Below the pieces are notes generated by a model, which did not search any database, was not told where the DNA came from, and saw only the letters and a list, made by a program, of their open reading frames with translations. A stretch of DNA of 64,000 nt from Termitomyces sp. T153. Its lineage: Eukaryota > Basidiomycota > Agaricomycetes > Agaricales > Lyophyllaceae. The number at the start of each line of letters is the position of its first letter. Position 1 is the first letter of the stretch. Location: NCBI GenBank assembly GCA_018296165.2, contig JACKQL020000040.1, positions 124,001-188,000 of the forward strand. The letters are read 5' to 3'. A program made the position numbers and the translations under genes. Below, piece after piece: positions 1 through 12,415 of this stretch.

Positions 1-189
1 TCAATTTTTCCATCCCCCATACGTTGGCGATCCCGAGCAGTAACGAGGTCTCGAGGTGTCAGCCCTGCGCTAGTGAGTCTATCGCGAAAGGGCGGAAATC
101 AACGGCGGACAGGAGGAGCTTGGTTAGGATCAAGGAACCAATAAAAGGGTAGAACGCATGAAAAGCTTCAGCCGCTGTACTATCCCAAT

Positions 190-711
190 CTATTTCCGAG
201 TGGTCAGAAGAATCATGATGTCAGCGTTACTTATGCCTCGCAGGCAACTGCTACCCGCCCGGATTCTCAGCGGCGTCTAAAAAAGTTTCAGCGTTATCAA
301 GTTTTCGGTATCGAGAGCGCACGATCCCGTCCAACTCGATCAAGCAAGATTCTGAGACTCACTTGAGCAGTCCTCCTATCTTGGAACTTGGAAATGATCA
401 TCTTATCATTCAAAACGACCCCAGCGACGAGTACCCCCAGCACCAACGAGAGAAAAAAGTGCATCAAGCTAGCTGCAATACCAATTTCCATCTAGACAAA
501 AACGACCCAATGAAAGTAAACATCAATGAGAAAAGGACAAACAATAGCACCGAAAAGGGCCACTATACGATCGTTTCCTGGTTGGCTGGTCCTTCCACTG
601 CTTCCCGTTGAATCTTATCGATAGATCCTCAAAATCGGCAGAAATAAGTCAGTACAAAAAAAATAATCACCCACCCACTGGAATCAAACAACGCGCGACA
701 GACATTGGCAT
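190..711 (-). CDS. Possible small single-pass membrane protein, four exons (~97 aa)
   Basis: The model joins exons 679-711, 569-613, 363-491 and 190-276. All are multiples of three and all introns fall between codons (donors GTGGGT, GTATAG, GTGAGT; acceptors ending AAG, TAG, TAG). The third exon carries the only strong signal, a hydrophobic helix of about 20 residues (LMHFFLSLVLGVLVAGVVL) followed by a basic tail with DRR. The family is not recognised. The consistent phase-0 splicing argues for a gene, but the first two exons are very short and were assembled by eye, so they may be wrong. The start was taken at the first in-frame ATG of exon 1. A start at the ATG of exon 3 (491) is equally possible. 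Confidence 0.3.
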
Positions 712-1807
712 CGAGCCGAAACTCTCGCATCCCGCACGTACCTTGCCCAACGACGAGTACAACCCTAGAAGTTCAAAAAACGTAGTCTAAGCAAGACACT
801 CCGACTCCCAGACACGACTGCACGCCGAAGATAGCAAACAAGTTTTCCTGCAAAAAGGACTGCAGCACTCCTTTCCCAATCTGTGCTGTGAATCGCCTGA
901 AACGGAACCACGTTGTTCAAGGTAGATATGGTTCGGTCTTTCTGTCCACCTTGACTAGAAGCATAGCATCGCCCGTTACAAATGCGCCACTGAAGATGGC
1001 CACATTGCGCTTTCGACTGGGAGGTGCTACAGCAATATGCATCACGAAGACTTCAAGCACAGAACGGGGGGGGAAACACAGCAAGGGGAAAGGAAACAAG
1101 TACCTAGCCGACCCTTCTGGCGAGGGCTCACGAGTTCTGAAGACCCCCGAAAACCGCCTGTTCAATGTTCATGCTCTGTGGGCGTAAGGAGTAGAATCAA
1201 TGTTCGAGAGTGCGTGAATTATACATACATCACCAAGTCTTTTCCAGCTCGCATGCGTTATAGAACATTCCTTGAATATATATAACTGATGCGATGTGGG
1301 ACCATCGCTCAACGGACTATTATTACAAGCTCTTCAAGAGCCTGAGAGTATTTTTTCCAGAAAAGAAACTCCGAAGGGTCGGACAGATGGCGAGCGCTGA
1401 GAAGGAAGTATTAATATTGAGTCGAACATCTCGACTCCGTTGGCTTGTTCGAACTGAAATCACCAGTGGAGTATGCATGAAATTTCCCGAACATCGGACT
1501 CCGACTCAAAGCCGCTCTCACCAGCACCTATTGTGATTACTGTGGCCACAGCTTCGCTCACGACCACACCATACGTGATTCACAAGGCACAAGTCACGAC
1601 GCAAGCTGTGAGCCGACTTGACTACACGCAGGCTTATATATCATTTATCTAAGTAAATCTACAAGTACGCATACATACGCGCGAGCTAAGATACACAACA
1701 ATACTACATGTCCAGTCGGGTAGGTAAATCTTGCATAAGAAAACGAAAAGGGGTAGCCATCACGCAAACCACAAAGGATGAAAGTTTTAGTTTAAATCAT
1801 GACACAC
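712..1807. other. No gene recognised
   Basis: Normal CpG content. ORFs on both strands are short (the longest about 100 codons at 888-1187) and show no domain, signal or splice-consistent extension that I can defend. It probably includes 3' or promoter sequence for the membrane protein gene at 1808-2572. Confidence 0.4.
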
Positions 1808-2572
1808 CTAAGCCTTCTCGTCCGCTTGCCTCCGCCGGTGACTGACCCACCACCACCACCCCAAAACACCGACCACAACAAGCGCCAACACGGCGCCCAA
1901 GAGCACGGCACCACCGACAATCCCCGCCTCCGCCGCCCTGCCCGGCGTCAACATACTCCTCGCCAACTCTCTTTGTGTCTTCAACTCCTTCTTGCCTTCC
2001 CCCGGCACCACACTCCCACCCGTCAGGCACGTCACCCCAAGCGCCGCGGCGGCGGCGCCCACACAAAGCAAGATGACCGCACAAGCCACATACACCACGA
2101 CACGGGCGCACGCCCCCCTGCCCGCGTCATCATCGTCATCTTCGAAAAAGTCGTCCATCGGGGTCCTCGCGCGGATGGCTGGGGGGCGCGGTAACGGGAG
2201 GATGAGGTATAGGGCGAGGAAGAGCGGGAGGGAGAGGATAATGCCGCCTGTTGCTGCTGCGTTTGCTGAGGAGAGAAGGGAGGGCGACCAGGGGTCCGTG
2301 TTGGAGACGCCTGACGACGCGCGTCGGAGGAGACTGTGCCCCACGACGACATAGAGGACAGCGAGCAGCGGAGGTACGGGGAGGAAGAGCAGAAGCGCGA
2401 TGATGGGCCGGTATTTGCTCAGTGGGCGGGGAAGAGGGGGGTTGTGTGGCGGGGCGGGGTGGTGGTGGTGGTGGTGGTGATGGTGATGGACATAGTAAGT
2501 CTGCTGGACGGTCGCAGCAGCATACGACGCCGGCGCATACGACTGGTATGGATGCGGCGGAAGGTCCTTCAT
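1808..2572 (-). CDS. Uncharacterised four-helix membrane protein with poly-His N-terminus (254 aa)
   Basis: A single uninterrupted ORF. The N-terminus is rich in Pro, Tyr and Ala and carries a run of ten His near residues 29-38, encoded by a CAC/CAT repeat, then proline-rich sequence. Four hydrophobic segments follow at roughly residues 57-79, 108-128, 157-180 and 217-240. The loop between helices 2 and 3 is strongly acidic (five consecutive Asp). The C-terminus is a short basic, cytosolic-looking tail (HRRR). The layout fits a membrane protein with a disordered N-terminal arm. I do not recognise the family and assign no function. The start is the first ATG of the ORF. The high GC content and GTG-rich coding strand make overlapping ORFs in other frames look long, but only this frame has coherent helices. 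Confidence 0.6.
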   Translation of the reverse strand: MKDLPPHPYQSYAPASYAAATVQQTYYVHHHHHHHHHHPAPPHNPPLPRPLSKYRPIIALLLFLPVPPLLAVLYVVVGHSLLRRASSGVSNTDPWSPSLLSSANAAATGGIILSLPLFLALYLILPLPRPPAIRARTPMDDFFEDDDDDAGRGACARVVVYVACAVILLCVGAAAAALGVTCLTGGSVVPGEGKKELKTQRELARSMLTPGRAAEAGIVGGAVLLGAVLALVVVGVLGWWWWVSHRRRQADEKA

Positions 2573-4155
2573 CGTGGATGGTCAAAAGCTCCACAGCAAC
2601 TTTGCGCCGAGTGGTGTAGCGGCAGAAGCAGTCTCACAGCCACAAAGAACAGAGAACATCATTTGATACAGATCGAAGCACTAGACCAGGGTCCGTCATG
2701 ACGCGTCCTCGTCGAGACATTCCAAGTACCGACAACAGTACAGCCCTCCAGCATATCCTAACCCGACACGCTGGTCCGCACTAGCCAGAGTCAGAGTTCA
2801 CCATGCAACGAGTATCACCATCCGTTCGGTCCGCTGTCCCACGCAGAAAGAAGCCCCAGAGCATTGACGAGAGAGGTTACCACACAGTCCCTAATGCCAT
2901 AAGTCGACAGGTCCATCATCGCGAAGAGCTAAGCCTAGCCGCTTACGTATCAGACAATTTTTTTCAGTCGATCAACTCACATCCTTCCATGGCCACGTAC
3001 TTACCCTAACCTAATCGCGCCGAACACGAACCCAAATCCCAAAAATCGACAACGCCCGATTACTCGTATCTCTAGAGTCCCACTATCCAACAAACTCGGA
3101 TCCTTGCACTTGCCCTTTTCTCTTTTACATAACAAGGATTTTTTTCATCAAAGCTGGATCGAGTACCGAGGTCCCAAGCAAACTACTCATGGTTCGACAC
3201 ACACCACTTCTAGAGTCATTTCAAAGTGGTCACCCGACTCTAGAAGGTGCATAAGCCGTTCTAGTTTGATGATGTCTCGAACGGAAAGAATGATGTGAAG
3301 GGTAGTGAAAAAAGTACCTCTGTCATCCTTGCATCTAGTAAAAGTCTGGTAGGGTTCAATCCTTTTTGAGTCAATTATAAGTATGTCGAACCATAGTCTC
3401 AACCACATTTGAAGTAGGTCCTTCCATCAACAATACCCCACATACAGTCAAGGCAACATCATCCAACCTCATCAATGCTTCTAATATAAAATGTATCAAT
3501 GCTCTGAACACCTATAAGATCAAAGAAACCCCTTGGGTTGAGTATACACACATCTCACCTCTTATATATGCTGGTCTGGTAATCATTCTATAGAACAGAA
3601 CAGATCTCTCATTTTTTCATCACTTGACAACAAAGTTAGCAAGCTCTCAACTAGCACCTTCCCAGAGTGGTGAACTGCGCATCAAGCCCACAACACTCCC
3701 AGGTTCCTTCTGTTATCTCCAAGACTAGAAAATCCACTGGGGTTCTGAGGGAAGTCTCAGGAAACCGTCAAATACTTGTTCAATCGTCGAACCCAAGTCT
3801 TGGAAACATGGCCCGTGTGTATCTTATCTTTGACAAGCTCCAAAATCTCCAGCCATCTGATCGGTGTCAATACTAGAGTCGAATGATAGTCAACGTCTAG
3901 AGCTCTTTACGTCGTTTGAGGTTAGTCCAGCCTGATAATTTATCGATCCGGAGAGCCCACTGTAAATTTGAACTGCTGTACGATGACGTAGCCAAAATAT
4001 GGCATTGTAAACGTAATATCAACAGGAAGTTATCTGGCAGGATAAGGCCACTGTAGTGAGATTTTACGCTATCGGGACTGCCACCCGCGAGGGATCTTGA
4101 AGATGGAAGTAATGCATTTACATCTCCTTTATTTGCATTTTGTAACCTTCGAACC

Positions 4156-4546
4156 GACATTCTTGGCTGGACTCCACTCCTGTCCGAGGCCGTCATCACA
4201 AGGATAGTACGTGGTTGATATTACGTTTATCGCTTGGTAGAGGCCATTGAAAACCATACATATAGTTGATGTTGTTCCAAGCCCTTCGTGATTAACCAGC
4301 TTGCCCCCAAATCTAGCCTTGACTCCAGATTGACATTCTTATCAACACCACCAACCTTGGCTGGAATCCGCTCCTGTACGAGGCCGTCATCCACAAGAAT
4401 CGATATCGAGAGCTTGTGATGATGCGGGTGCGCGGTTTATACGTATGCCGATTGGTAGAGGGCATCGAAAACCATGTGTTGTCCCAAGCCCTCCGAGATG
4501 ACCAGCTTCAAGTTGCCTCTGCACCTAACCTTGCCCCAGGGGACAA
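4156..4546. repeat. Degenerate tandem duplication, two ~170-195 base copies
   Basis: Copy 1 (about 4156-4320) and copy 2 (about 4353-4546) share ordered blocks. Both have CTTGGCTGGA followed by CTCCTGT, then CGAGGCCGTCATC, TTGGTAGAG, GAAAACCAT, a CCAAGCCCT block, a GACCAG/AACCAG block and a closing CCTTG. Spacing differs by small indels, so the duplication is old. Whether it was coding is unclear. Copy 2 keeps a 61-codon ORF and copy 1 does not. Confidence 0.6.
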
Positions 4547-6081
4547 AGGTATATCCCAGTTACAAGCTTGTAATTGTGATCGGAAGAATACATGGCCATA
4601 AAAGTCAAAACATACGTCCTCATCGGGCCATGGGGTAACCAGATGCCGGTCCAAGTTTGTTCGATCAGGTTCAGCCTGAGTCCAAGAGTCTTTTTTCCCC
4701 ATCTCGTACCATACCACCGTCAGGCTGAGCTCTCAAGGCGCACTGAGTATGTCATTGCAGGGTCCACCAGTGGGGACTCTCGATAGTACCATTAACTACC
4801 CCCGAGATGCTCTCCTTTCTCTCTGCCGAGCCGAAAAACCCTTCTTGATTGTTTCAAAAAAGCATTAAACGAAGTCGACATAGAAGAACCAAATTGGGAT
4901 TTTGTCGGGTTGGCAAGCGAGCTTCGACAGAAGAAAGACGCTCGAAAGGAACTGATGTCTCCTTACTGAACAAGAACATACCGTGAAGCAGATCAAAGAC
5001 GCCGGCGATGAAAGGTTCTCAGAAGAGTATTTTTTAAATCCAGGAGAAACTTCCCAGCCACTTGGTCAAGCTACCTATTATATCCATCTGAATCATCCTG
5101 ACCTCGGGCTGATTCATGGTTCTTTAGACATTGAAGAGGGCCGTTACGCTTCGCAAGGAATTACGCGGACGGCCCCAAGGCTTGGAGAATGGATGGGAAA
5201 AAGAAGATGTTTTGCATGATTTTCTCCTGTTCTTGTTCGAGAGCCGTGTACATGGAAATCTCTTTCGTGCTAGTTCTTTCGCGCTAGGTATCTGACGATC
5301 GAATCTTGAGATGAGATATATCAAGCTATGATGTTTCACCTGCTGTTTCAAGAAAGTTTACTCTGCGTCGTCTGGACCCATCATGCGATGGACAACGATT
5401 TCCAAGACTCCCAAAGCTCCATCATGCAGACCATTTTCGCTTTGTCGCTTTTCCTGAGACTTCAGAGCTCATGTAGCCCTCAGGTATCCAACGAAGCTAA
5501 CGTCGTTTCTTGCAGACATCGAAGGTCTGCCCGAGTCGCGTCTGTTGCTATGACGTCTTGTTCGAGTGTCGCACCTCTTATAAATTTTTCGTTGTTTTTC
5601 ATCAGATTCGACTCGCAAACTCGCCGATTTGAACAGGCTGGCCATGGGTCAAAATTAAAAATCATTGATCGATCGTCCCGGACCTCTCAAACTATCATCC
5701 GGGCTATTGTGGGAAAAAGTTCATCCGGACGGAAGTGTAAGCAGAGATAGTGATTGAATCGACGCGGTGGGTGAAGCAACGAGGGAGAGGGCAACTAGTA
5801 GAGTCGTAAAAATCAAAGAACAATGCGAAGCGAGCTGATGAAGTCTGAGAAACCATCTCAAAGCCAGTCCAAGAAATATGAGTTGAATCCGACGAAACTA
5901 ATGAACCTGTTGTTCGATCCATAAGAGATGATGGGAACAAAGACAATCTAGTCGCGATGCTGACATAAGAGCACTTTATCACGGTGACGAGTCACATTCA
6001 CTGACCGACGTGCCTCACGTTTCCATATGCGCGCGCGTTTTCAATCCTCGCGCGGTTACCAAACCACAACGCGCCGCTACC

Positions 6082-6128
6082 ACGCGTCATGGACTTAGCA
6101 ACCCGCCGCCACTTCGGTCACGACGCGT
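6082..6128. promoter_or_regulatory. Pair of ACGCGT (MluI cell-cycle box-like) sites
   Basis: ACGCGT occurs at 6082-6087 and 6123-6128 in a CG-rich stretch about 700 bases before the gene at 6812. A second pair lies at 7767-7772 and 7777-7782, just after that gene. ACGCGT is the core bound by MBF-type cell-cycle factors in fungi. Binding here is only inferred from the motif. Confidence 0.2.
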
Positions 6129-6811
6129 TTCAACCCTCCGAAATGTTCTGTCCTGGAACTAGACAGAACAAGTCTTAATTTTACACTGTACCCAGGAAAC
6201 TAAGCACAACGACACCGCATGAATGTACAAGGGATTACTGTTCGGACCGGTCGCAACGTCATAGATAATGGATGTGTCCGCGGCAGTTGTGCAAGGGGAA
6301 TTTCGGTTTCCCCTCTCTCTCCAATGCTGAAGCACCGAAGCTCTCCAGGCCTTTCCGGCCGCTCTCCACTTGTCCTTGCTCGCTCTTTCAAGAGGCCATC
6401 GTTCCCCTCTTCCACATCATGCTCGAGTTTTGCATTGGTCTTGCGCGTGATATGATTATGAGCGCGCCCTGGTAGCTTACGTATTTAAACTTCTTTATCC
6501 ACATGCGGCCAATACCGTGCGCTTCTTAATTATAATCAGAAGTCACAAATCGTTATAGCTGTACCTTTCTCAGTAGCGAAATCATCCCCCGCGTTTCCGA
6601 CACCATCTTATGTACTTGCCTGACTCTCAAGTCTCCACATCTTTCCCTCCTGAACTCCACTAACACTGATATATCAAAACATTCCCTTCACAGACCTCCA
6701 GCCTCAGGCATCATCAGTCCGCATCCTGTTGTACAAATACGAAATTCCCCTCACTTGCTTGATAAATCCTCTCAAGCTAAATACAAGTTTCTCTCATCTT
6801 TCGTTCGATCC

Positions 6812-7443
6812 ATGTCTCAATATTTCCCTCCCCAACACCTACGCCTCCAATACGATGGTATAAGCACGAACACCCGACTGTCTTTAGTACACACGTGCAA
6901 TGGGATGAGCTATCTCATCAAAGTCCAGTGGACTTTACCCGACGATGTGCACCCTGGACCAAATCCGACCCCAATCCACCTCCGCTTCGTGTGCCCCTTC
7001 GAATTTGTTACCAAAGAGATCACCGTAAAACAATTTCTGACCTCTAATGGATTCATCAGCGCTTTCGATGATGCGACCGAAGGTACGTATCGATACCCCA
7101 TTCCCTCTCAAAATCCTCTCCTTCTCTGTCTTCCATGACTGAGTACTGATAGTACTGATTGGTGACGATGTGCGCAGCCCACGCAAAAATCAAAGCGCGA
7201 TGTAAATGGTTCCACATCAAGGTCAACCCCTCAAAGATTCTCATTGATCTGAATGGAAAGGGCGTTCTCACTGACTGGGATATTGATCAAAGAGAGACGA
7301 AAAAAATGACGACGAAAGCATTGGCTGATTCGAAGATTGGTCGGTTGACATAATTCATTCAATGGTTGATCTACTCACGAAATAAATGTCTAGCTATGCG
7401 TCAAGGTCAAGCTAAACGGCGAATTGCAAGGTCTGTGTCGTGA
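6812..7443 (+). CDS. Uncharacterised protein, three exons (160 aa)
   Basis: The exons are 6812-7082, 7178-7339 and 7394-7443, joined through GTACGT..CAG and GTCGGT..TAG introns. The frame stays open across both joins (271+162+50 bases). The N-terminal part contains a PDDVHPGPNPTPIHLRF stretch. The second exon is rich in alternating hydrophobic and basic residues (KIKARCKWFHIKVNP, then KILIDLNGKG), resembling a beta-rich domain, and the C-terminus is basic. No signal peptide or membrane segment is present. I do not recognise the family. The start is the ATG at 6812. An upstream in-frame start at 6755 would add 19 residues. It is the last gene before CpG-depleted sequence begins near 8.0 kb. 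Confidence 0.5.
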
Positions 7444-7989
7444 TTCTGCCACTGCCAAGTTTTCTGCGAGAATTGTTGAACCAGTTCAATAGAATGTCTT
7501 ACCTATTTAGACCTTAAACTTAAACACTCGTTTTTGCCACCAATTGATCGTCGTATTTTCTACGTAATGACGATATACAAAATGGTGTGAGATCTATTTC
7601 TTGACGTGAGCTTGTCTGCACACAAGTCTAGAACAAAGGACTTGAGCCCAGTCTATAGGAAAACAAGCAGACCACTCAGCACGGTGAATGCCTTGGATTT
7701 CTTCCTTTTATAATCATTGAGCAAATCAGCTCAAACTAAGAAAATGACTAGAAAATATCAAAATTCACGCGTTACGACGCGTGATCAATGAATAGAAGAC
7801 AAATCCTAGCACCGCAGCGCCTTACCGCCATAATTCGCGTCGCGTCGCGTCCTCGTCCAAACTTCGGCACCCAATCCACGCCGGCAATTAAAACACCGCG
7901 CCCCCTGTATAGTGCCCTTGTCTCGATAACTTGCCTTTCCACAGGCTTTACTACCTCACTCACCACTCCCACCAAACACCTTGTAGACT
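7444..7989. other. Intergenic, no gene seen
   Basis: This holds the ACGCGT pair at 7767-7782 and a short CGCGTCGCGTCGCGTC run near 7840. Composition is still normal. CG dinucleotides become rare from about 8.0 kb onwards. Confidence 0.4.
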
Positions 7990-8697
7990 GCATGTACCTG
8001 ATACATTAACCATTCTCCTCGCTCCAGGTTTTGTTTTCCCTTTATGCAGGCAGGCTTGCAGATGTTTGTGTGAATGCACATCTTGTCCAAGAGTCTTGCC
8101 TAATACAAAACACTCCTTTCAACTCCCATCTCCTCTTGTCCTTCTTCCCCCTCCTTGCACTGCATGGACAATGATCAACAACATATTCAATGTGGTTCTC
8201 TCCACTCTAAGTTTGTACCCTTGCCAAAGTATGCCTTGACCAGATTTACTGACCCACCTCTAGTGTTCACCTGTAATGGCAACTGCATCTCTCCTCCCAC
8301 ACAAACTCTCCAAGACCTTGCAAGTTCTACAAAAAGCCCACCATTTTTAATAGACATGGCATTGAGGACTTGATCACAAGCATTCCTCCTTCCATCCCCA
8401 TATTCTCATGCCCTACACTCTCTGGTGCGCTCAAAGATCTGTAAAAGCCCACTGTGTTTAACAGGTGTGGCCCAAATCAAACAACAATATCATCAGCACT
8501 CTTGAGAAATGAAATTGGAAAATCTGACCCTTGCTGCTGAAAATGCTGGATTGGAAGTTGAAAAGTTGCACAGGTGGACTCTGGCTAAAGCCAAATGATT
8601 GTGTGCCCATCACAAAACCAAAGAATCCAGCATGTCTATCAGTGTGACCAATATAATCAAAACTACTTAGGCTGTTCTGGTCTCTTTTAAAATCAAG

Positions 8698-9498
8698 CTT
8701 ACCAAAAAGGGCAAGACAAGCACTGAGCAAGAGAAGAGCAAGGATATTGGTGCAGTGGAAGATACTGTGGATGTTGAGGTTGAGAAAGCAGAAAAAGTTG
8801 AGAACAATTTCATTATTGGTGAGTTATTTGAAAATGTGGAGGTAGTTAATGGTAAACCCATTGAGTCCATAATCAAGGTTGAGGCAGAATGGGTTGAAGA
8901 GGTAGCATAAATTGAAGTAGATATTGGGAAGTTCCTTGAGCTAGCTGAGGAGGCACTGGAATATAATGTGGATATTGGGAAGTTCTTCAAACTTGTTGAA
9001 AAAGCACTGTAGATAGAAGTGGATGTTGGAGAGTTTTTTGAACTTGTTGAGAAGGTTGAGGCCAAGGCTAGGAGCAGTGCAGAGAAACACAAAGACCATA
9101 CTGAAGAAGCTGAAGTGAGCAAGGAGAAGGCTATTGGCAAGGTTGAGAGCACTATTGCCAGTGAAGAGACTGCAGTCATTGCTAGCAATGTCTCTGAGGT
9201 TTCTAGTGATGTTGGAAAGGCTGCAGAAACAGCTGAGCAGGCAATGGTTGTGGAAGGGGTCATGGGCAATGTGGTCAAGGTTGCCAGTGAGGTCAAACAT
9301 GCTGAGAAAAAGATTGAGGAGACAACACATAAAGAAGTTGTTGAGCAGGTTCTTAGCAAAGAGGAGGTCAAAGCTGTCATTAAGGCCAACAAGAATGGAG
9401 TGCTTGTTGAGATAGTCAAGCAGAAAATTGAAGTTATTGCTGAGGTTGAGAAGAAAGCAACAAGAAAATGCCATATGCAATGCAGGAAGCAAGAATGA
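8698..9498 (+). pseudogene. Broken repeat-rich coiled-coil protein
   Basis: One reading frame runs from 8698 to the stop at 9498, interrupted by only two stops (TAA near 8908, TAG near 9010). The rest reads as a highly charged Glu/Lys/Val protein. Three related units of about 22 residues lie in tandem around 8911-9050, each of the type IEVDxGxFxELxEEAL, and the last 159 codons are open. The composition and heptad-like spacing suggest a long coiled coil. The gene is not recognised. It lies wholly inside CpG-depleted sequence, so I take it as a decayed gene, either transposon-borne or a captured host copy. There is no catalytic signature. Confidence 0.45.
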
Positions 9499-12415
9499 AG
9501 GGTTGATCTAACATTGTTTCAGTGTATGATCACCTTCTTCTGCATTGTACTTTTATTCTGGCATTGTCATGGGTCATTACACTAAAAAGGTATACTTGGG
9601 ACAAGGACTGGGCCAGTGCTGAAGATGACAATCATGGGATTAGCTGGTTCACCATCTCCAAAGGCAAGGTCATCAAGACCTCTTCTCTCTGTACATCTTG
9701 CTCTACTCTGCTCATGATCCTCATTTCTGGACCACTAAGTATGACACATAGAGTGGGTTTTAGGACTTAGAGGCTGGAGACTACCTGATCTGTCAGGTGA
9801 TGGTGCCAAAACAGAAAGGGAGTAAGAGAGGGCTGGGCAGCTCCAGGAATAGCTAGATAGAGTGCTGAATCCAAGAGGCTAGGCCTGGCTAGGGTGGAAC
9901 CAGTACAGAGATTGGTGGATTTTCCTGTAGAGATGGGGTTACTTCCCCACTTAGCTACCCATGGATGGACAGGATGTATGTCAGAGATCAGTCCCCTTAC
10001 AGTTAGCAAGCTTGTTGACTTGGAGAAGGTTTGCAATCTTGTTAGTCATCAGTATTCTGGACTTTGCAGTGAAAGCTGATAATATCCTTTTGTTCTAGTT
10101 GATCCCAAAGGCCTGGGAACATATTTGTTCTCCACTGCCACTCAAGTAAAGATTCATGTGAGTCATCCAGAGTTGTGTTTAATGCAGTTGAGACTGGTGC
10201 AACTGTTCTGCACCAACCTAACTATAAGATCTCTCAAGCACTGCTCTTGTTCTCTGTTGCAGTGGAGGCCACAATTCTTGTAAATACTATGATGTCATGA
10301 GTACCTTCAATTGGCTGTGACTGATCTTTCCAATGCTCCAGCCTGATTTGCAAATACATTCTTGTCATATTCTGTTGTTGTGGGGACAATGACTTTCATG
10401 AGTAATGCAAGGCCATGAATTCCACAACTGCTACTGACAATCTTCTCCTCCTAGCCTAACATGAGAATCTCAGAGTTATCCTCAATAATCTCTGCCATTT
10501 TTGAGGTCAGTGAACTTGTGAGTACAACATCCAAACATCAATACTGTATCTGATATGATTAATCCATATAACCTGGTCCTGAGAATGTCAAGCCATTATT
10601 TGAGGACTCCACCATCATCAAGAATAAAGCAACCTTCATAAGTTATCTGCTAATCAGGATGTTACTGCTGCAATTGAAGTGATATTCTTGTTATGGCCTA
10701 GCAACCTCATTCTTCTTCACTGACTCAATGTCCTACATTTTAGCTGCTTAGTCAATCACATTCCAATCAAATGCAGCTGAGCAAACCATTGTTCTACCAA
10801 CCATGATGGTGGAGAAGTGAGAAGAGCAATGCAAAAGGTGTTAAAAAAAGCCACTGTAGAGCAACAGAAGTGGAGGAAGGACACCTATGCTAGGTGGCTT
10901 GCACAAGAAGAAGCAGGTAACAGAGGGAGTGGTGAAGTTAAGTTAGGTGAGGGGACCCAAAACAAGATGGAGCTTAAAAATGGGCTCAAAGCAGATCCCA
11001 GGCACAGCTGACAAGTAGTGGTTTAGGTCTGTTTTGAGCAGGTAGAATTGGCTTGCAGGCTAATTGCATCATTGTGCTTGATGCTTCATTGAGTAAGGGC
11101 CCTCAACAGAGGTCAGAGGTGATGGTGTGTTGAGTGGGATTGTGCTGTGCCAATGAAGCTGTGGCTTAAATCTTTTCACAACATGTGAAACACTACTGTG
11201 CTGGCTCATGCTGTCTGCAGTTGCCTGGAACCCTGTAACTTGCTTGGATTTGATTAGAGCTTGGATTTGATTAGAAATGAACTTGATCTAGACATGACTT
11301 CAAGACTCAATATCAACTGCCTGTGATTTGCTACATGTATTATTAGTATTCAGAATCTTTTTATATTTAGACTCCATACCTAGTTACATTGGACTTGAAA
11401 TTCATTTCCCTTGGTTCAGTACTTGCTTGAATATGCTATATAGACTTGAATTGACTAAGTTGTCTGTAATTTGATCTCATCATCAACCACTTTGCATTCT
11501 TTGTTGGTTGAAAAGTTATTCAAACCTCTGAGGCAAATTTGGTGTGGCAGCCATGATGCTTTAACCCATTTAGTGTTATTTTGCTCATCAAGCATAACAT
11601 GACAAGTTCAGTCATCAGAAAAAGACTGTCATATCTAAGGGGATGCAAAAATGAAATGAACAAATCAGGTTGAATTATTTTCTTAGGGCTACTTGGGTTG
11701 ACTTACCTTCTTGAGACTGTAGTGGCTCAGCTGAAACCATCACAGTCTATATGGAGATCACATAATTTTTCAAGTGGTAAAGTTATGAGATCAAACTGTG
11801 CCTGTGTGGAAAATAATTGAGACACTATGTAGGTTATTTAATGGTGCTTGCAAGCCACTGCCCATCACATATTTGTAGGGAAGCTTCATGTGCCAGGCCA
11901 ATATTGAGATGACCAAAAACAGATGTTGCACTATGACCATCATTCTCCTATAGCTATGAGAAAAGCAAGTTATTGCCTCATACAAGAATAGGAGGAGAAA
12001 ACTGTACCTGTGGGACCATTTCAGCTCTAGCAGGGGTGGGTTGGATCAAAAGTACAGCAGGCAAGATCAGGGTCTAAATCAACATAAGATGCTTGAGCTC
12101 AGTGGAGGACTCACAATTGAAACTTGGCCTACTCAGCACAATCCATCTGGAATCATGACACAAGGAGTCCTGAGAAAGCTGGAAGTTTAGTCCAGGAATG
12201 GGGACGGAAAGCCTGTCATGAACAAGGGGATCTTAGCCACAATGAGAAAATGAAGGACAAAAGCAGTGCAAAACCAAAGACAGGTATTAGCAGGGATAGC
12301 ACATTGACAGCAGATAATTTGGGATTAAAATATGGAGGCCATATGAATTTCAAGGGATTGGTGCATAGTAAAAAAGGTATCCAGCTGAATCAATCAAAGG
12401 AGTGTCTGTAAATTA

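Larger units (their letters stand above)
2573..6811. other. Long stretch without a recognisable gene
   Basis: CpG content is normal, so this is not the depleted transposon-type DNA. ORFs are short and show no family signature. The only structure seen is a degenerate tandem duplication near 4156-4546 and a CG-rich segment around 6020-6130 with two ACGCGT sites. It may hold a multi-exon gene whose splicing I could not work out. One weak candidate is 4983-5219 on the plus strand. Confidence 0.4.

Noticed and set aside
1992..2354. Long plus-strand ORFs opposite the membrane protein (also 1799-2194 and 2336-2701)
   Set aside because: They are shadows of the GC-rich minus-strand gene. They lack coherent hydrophobic segments or domains and overlap it fully.
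8667..9492. Minus-strand Ser/Thr/Phe-rich ORFs (250 and 183 codons)
   Set aside because: They mirror the repeat-rich plus-strand coiled-coil frame. The composition is just the complement of Glu/Lys/Val codons.
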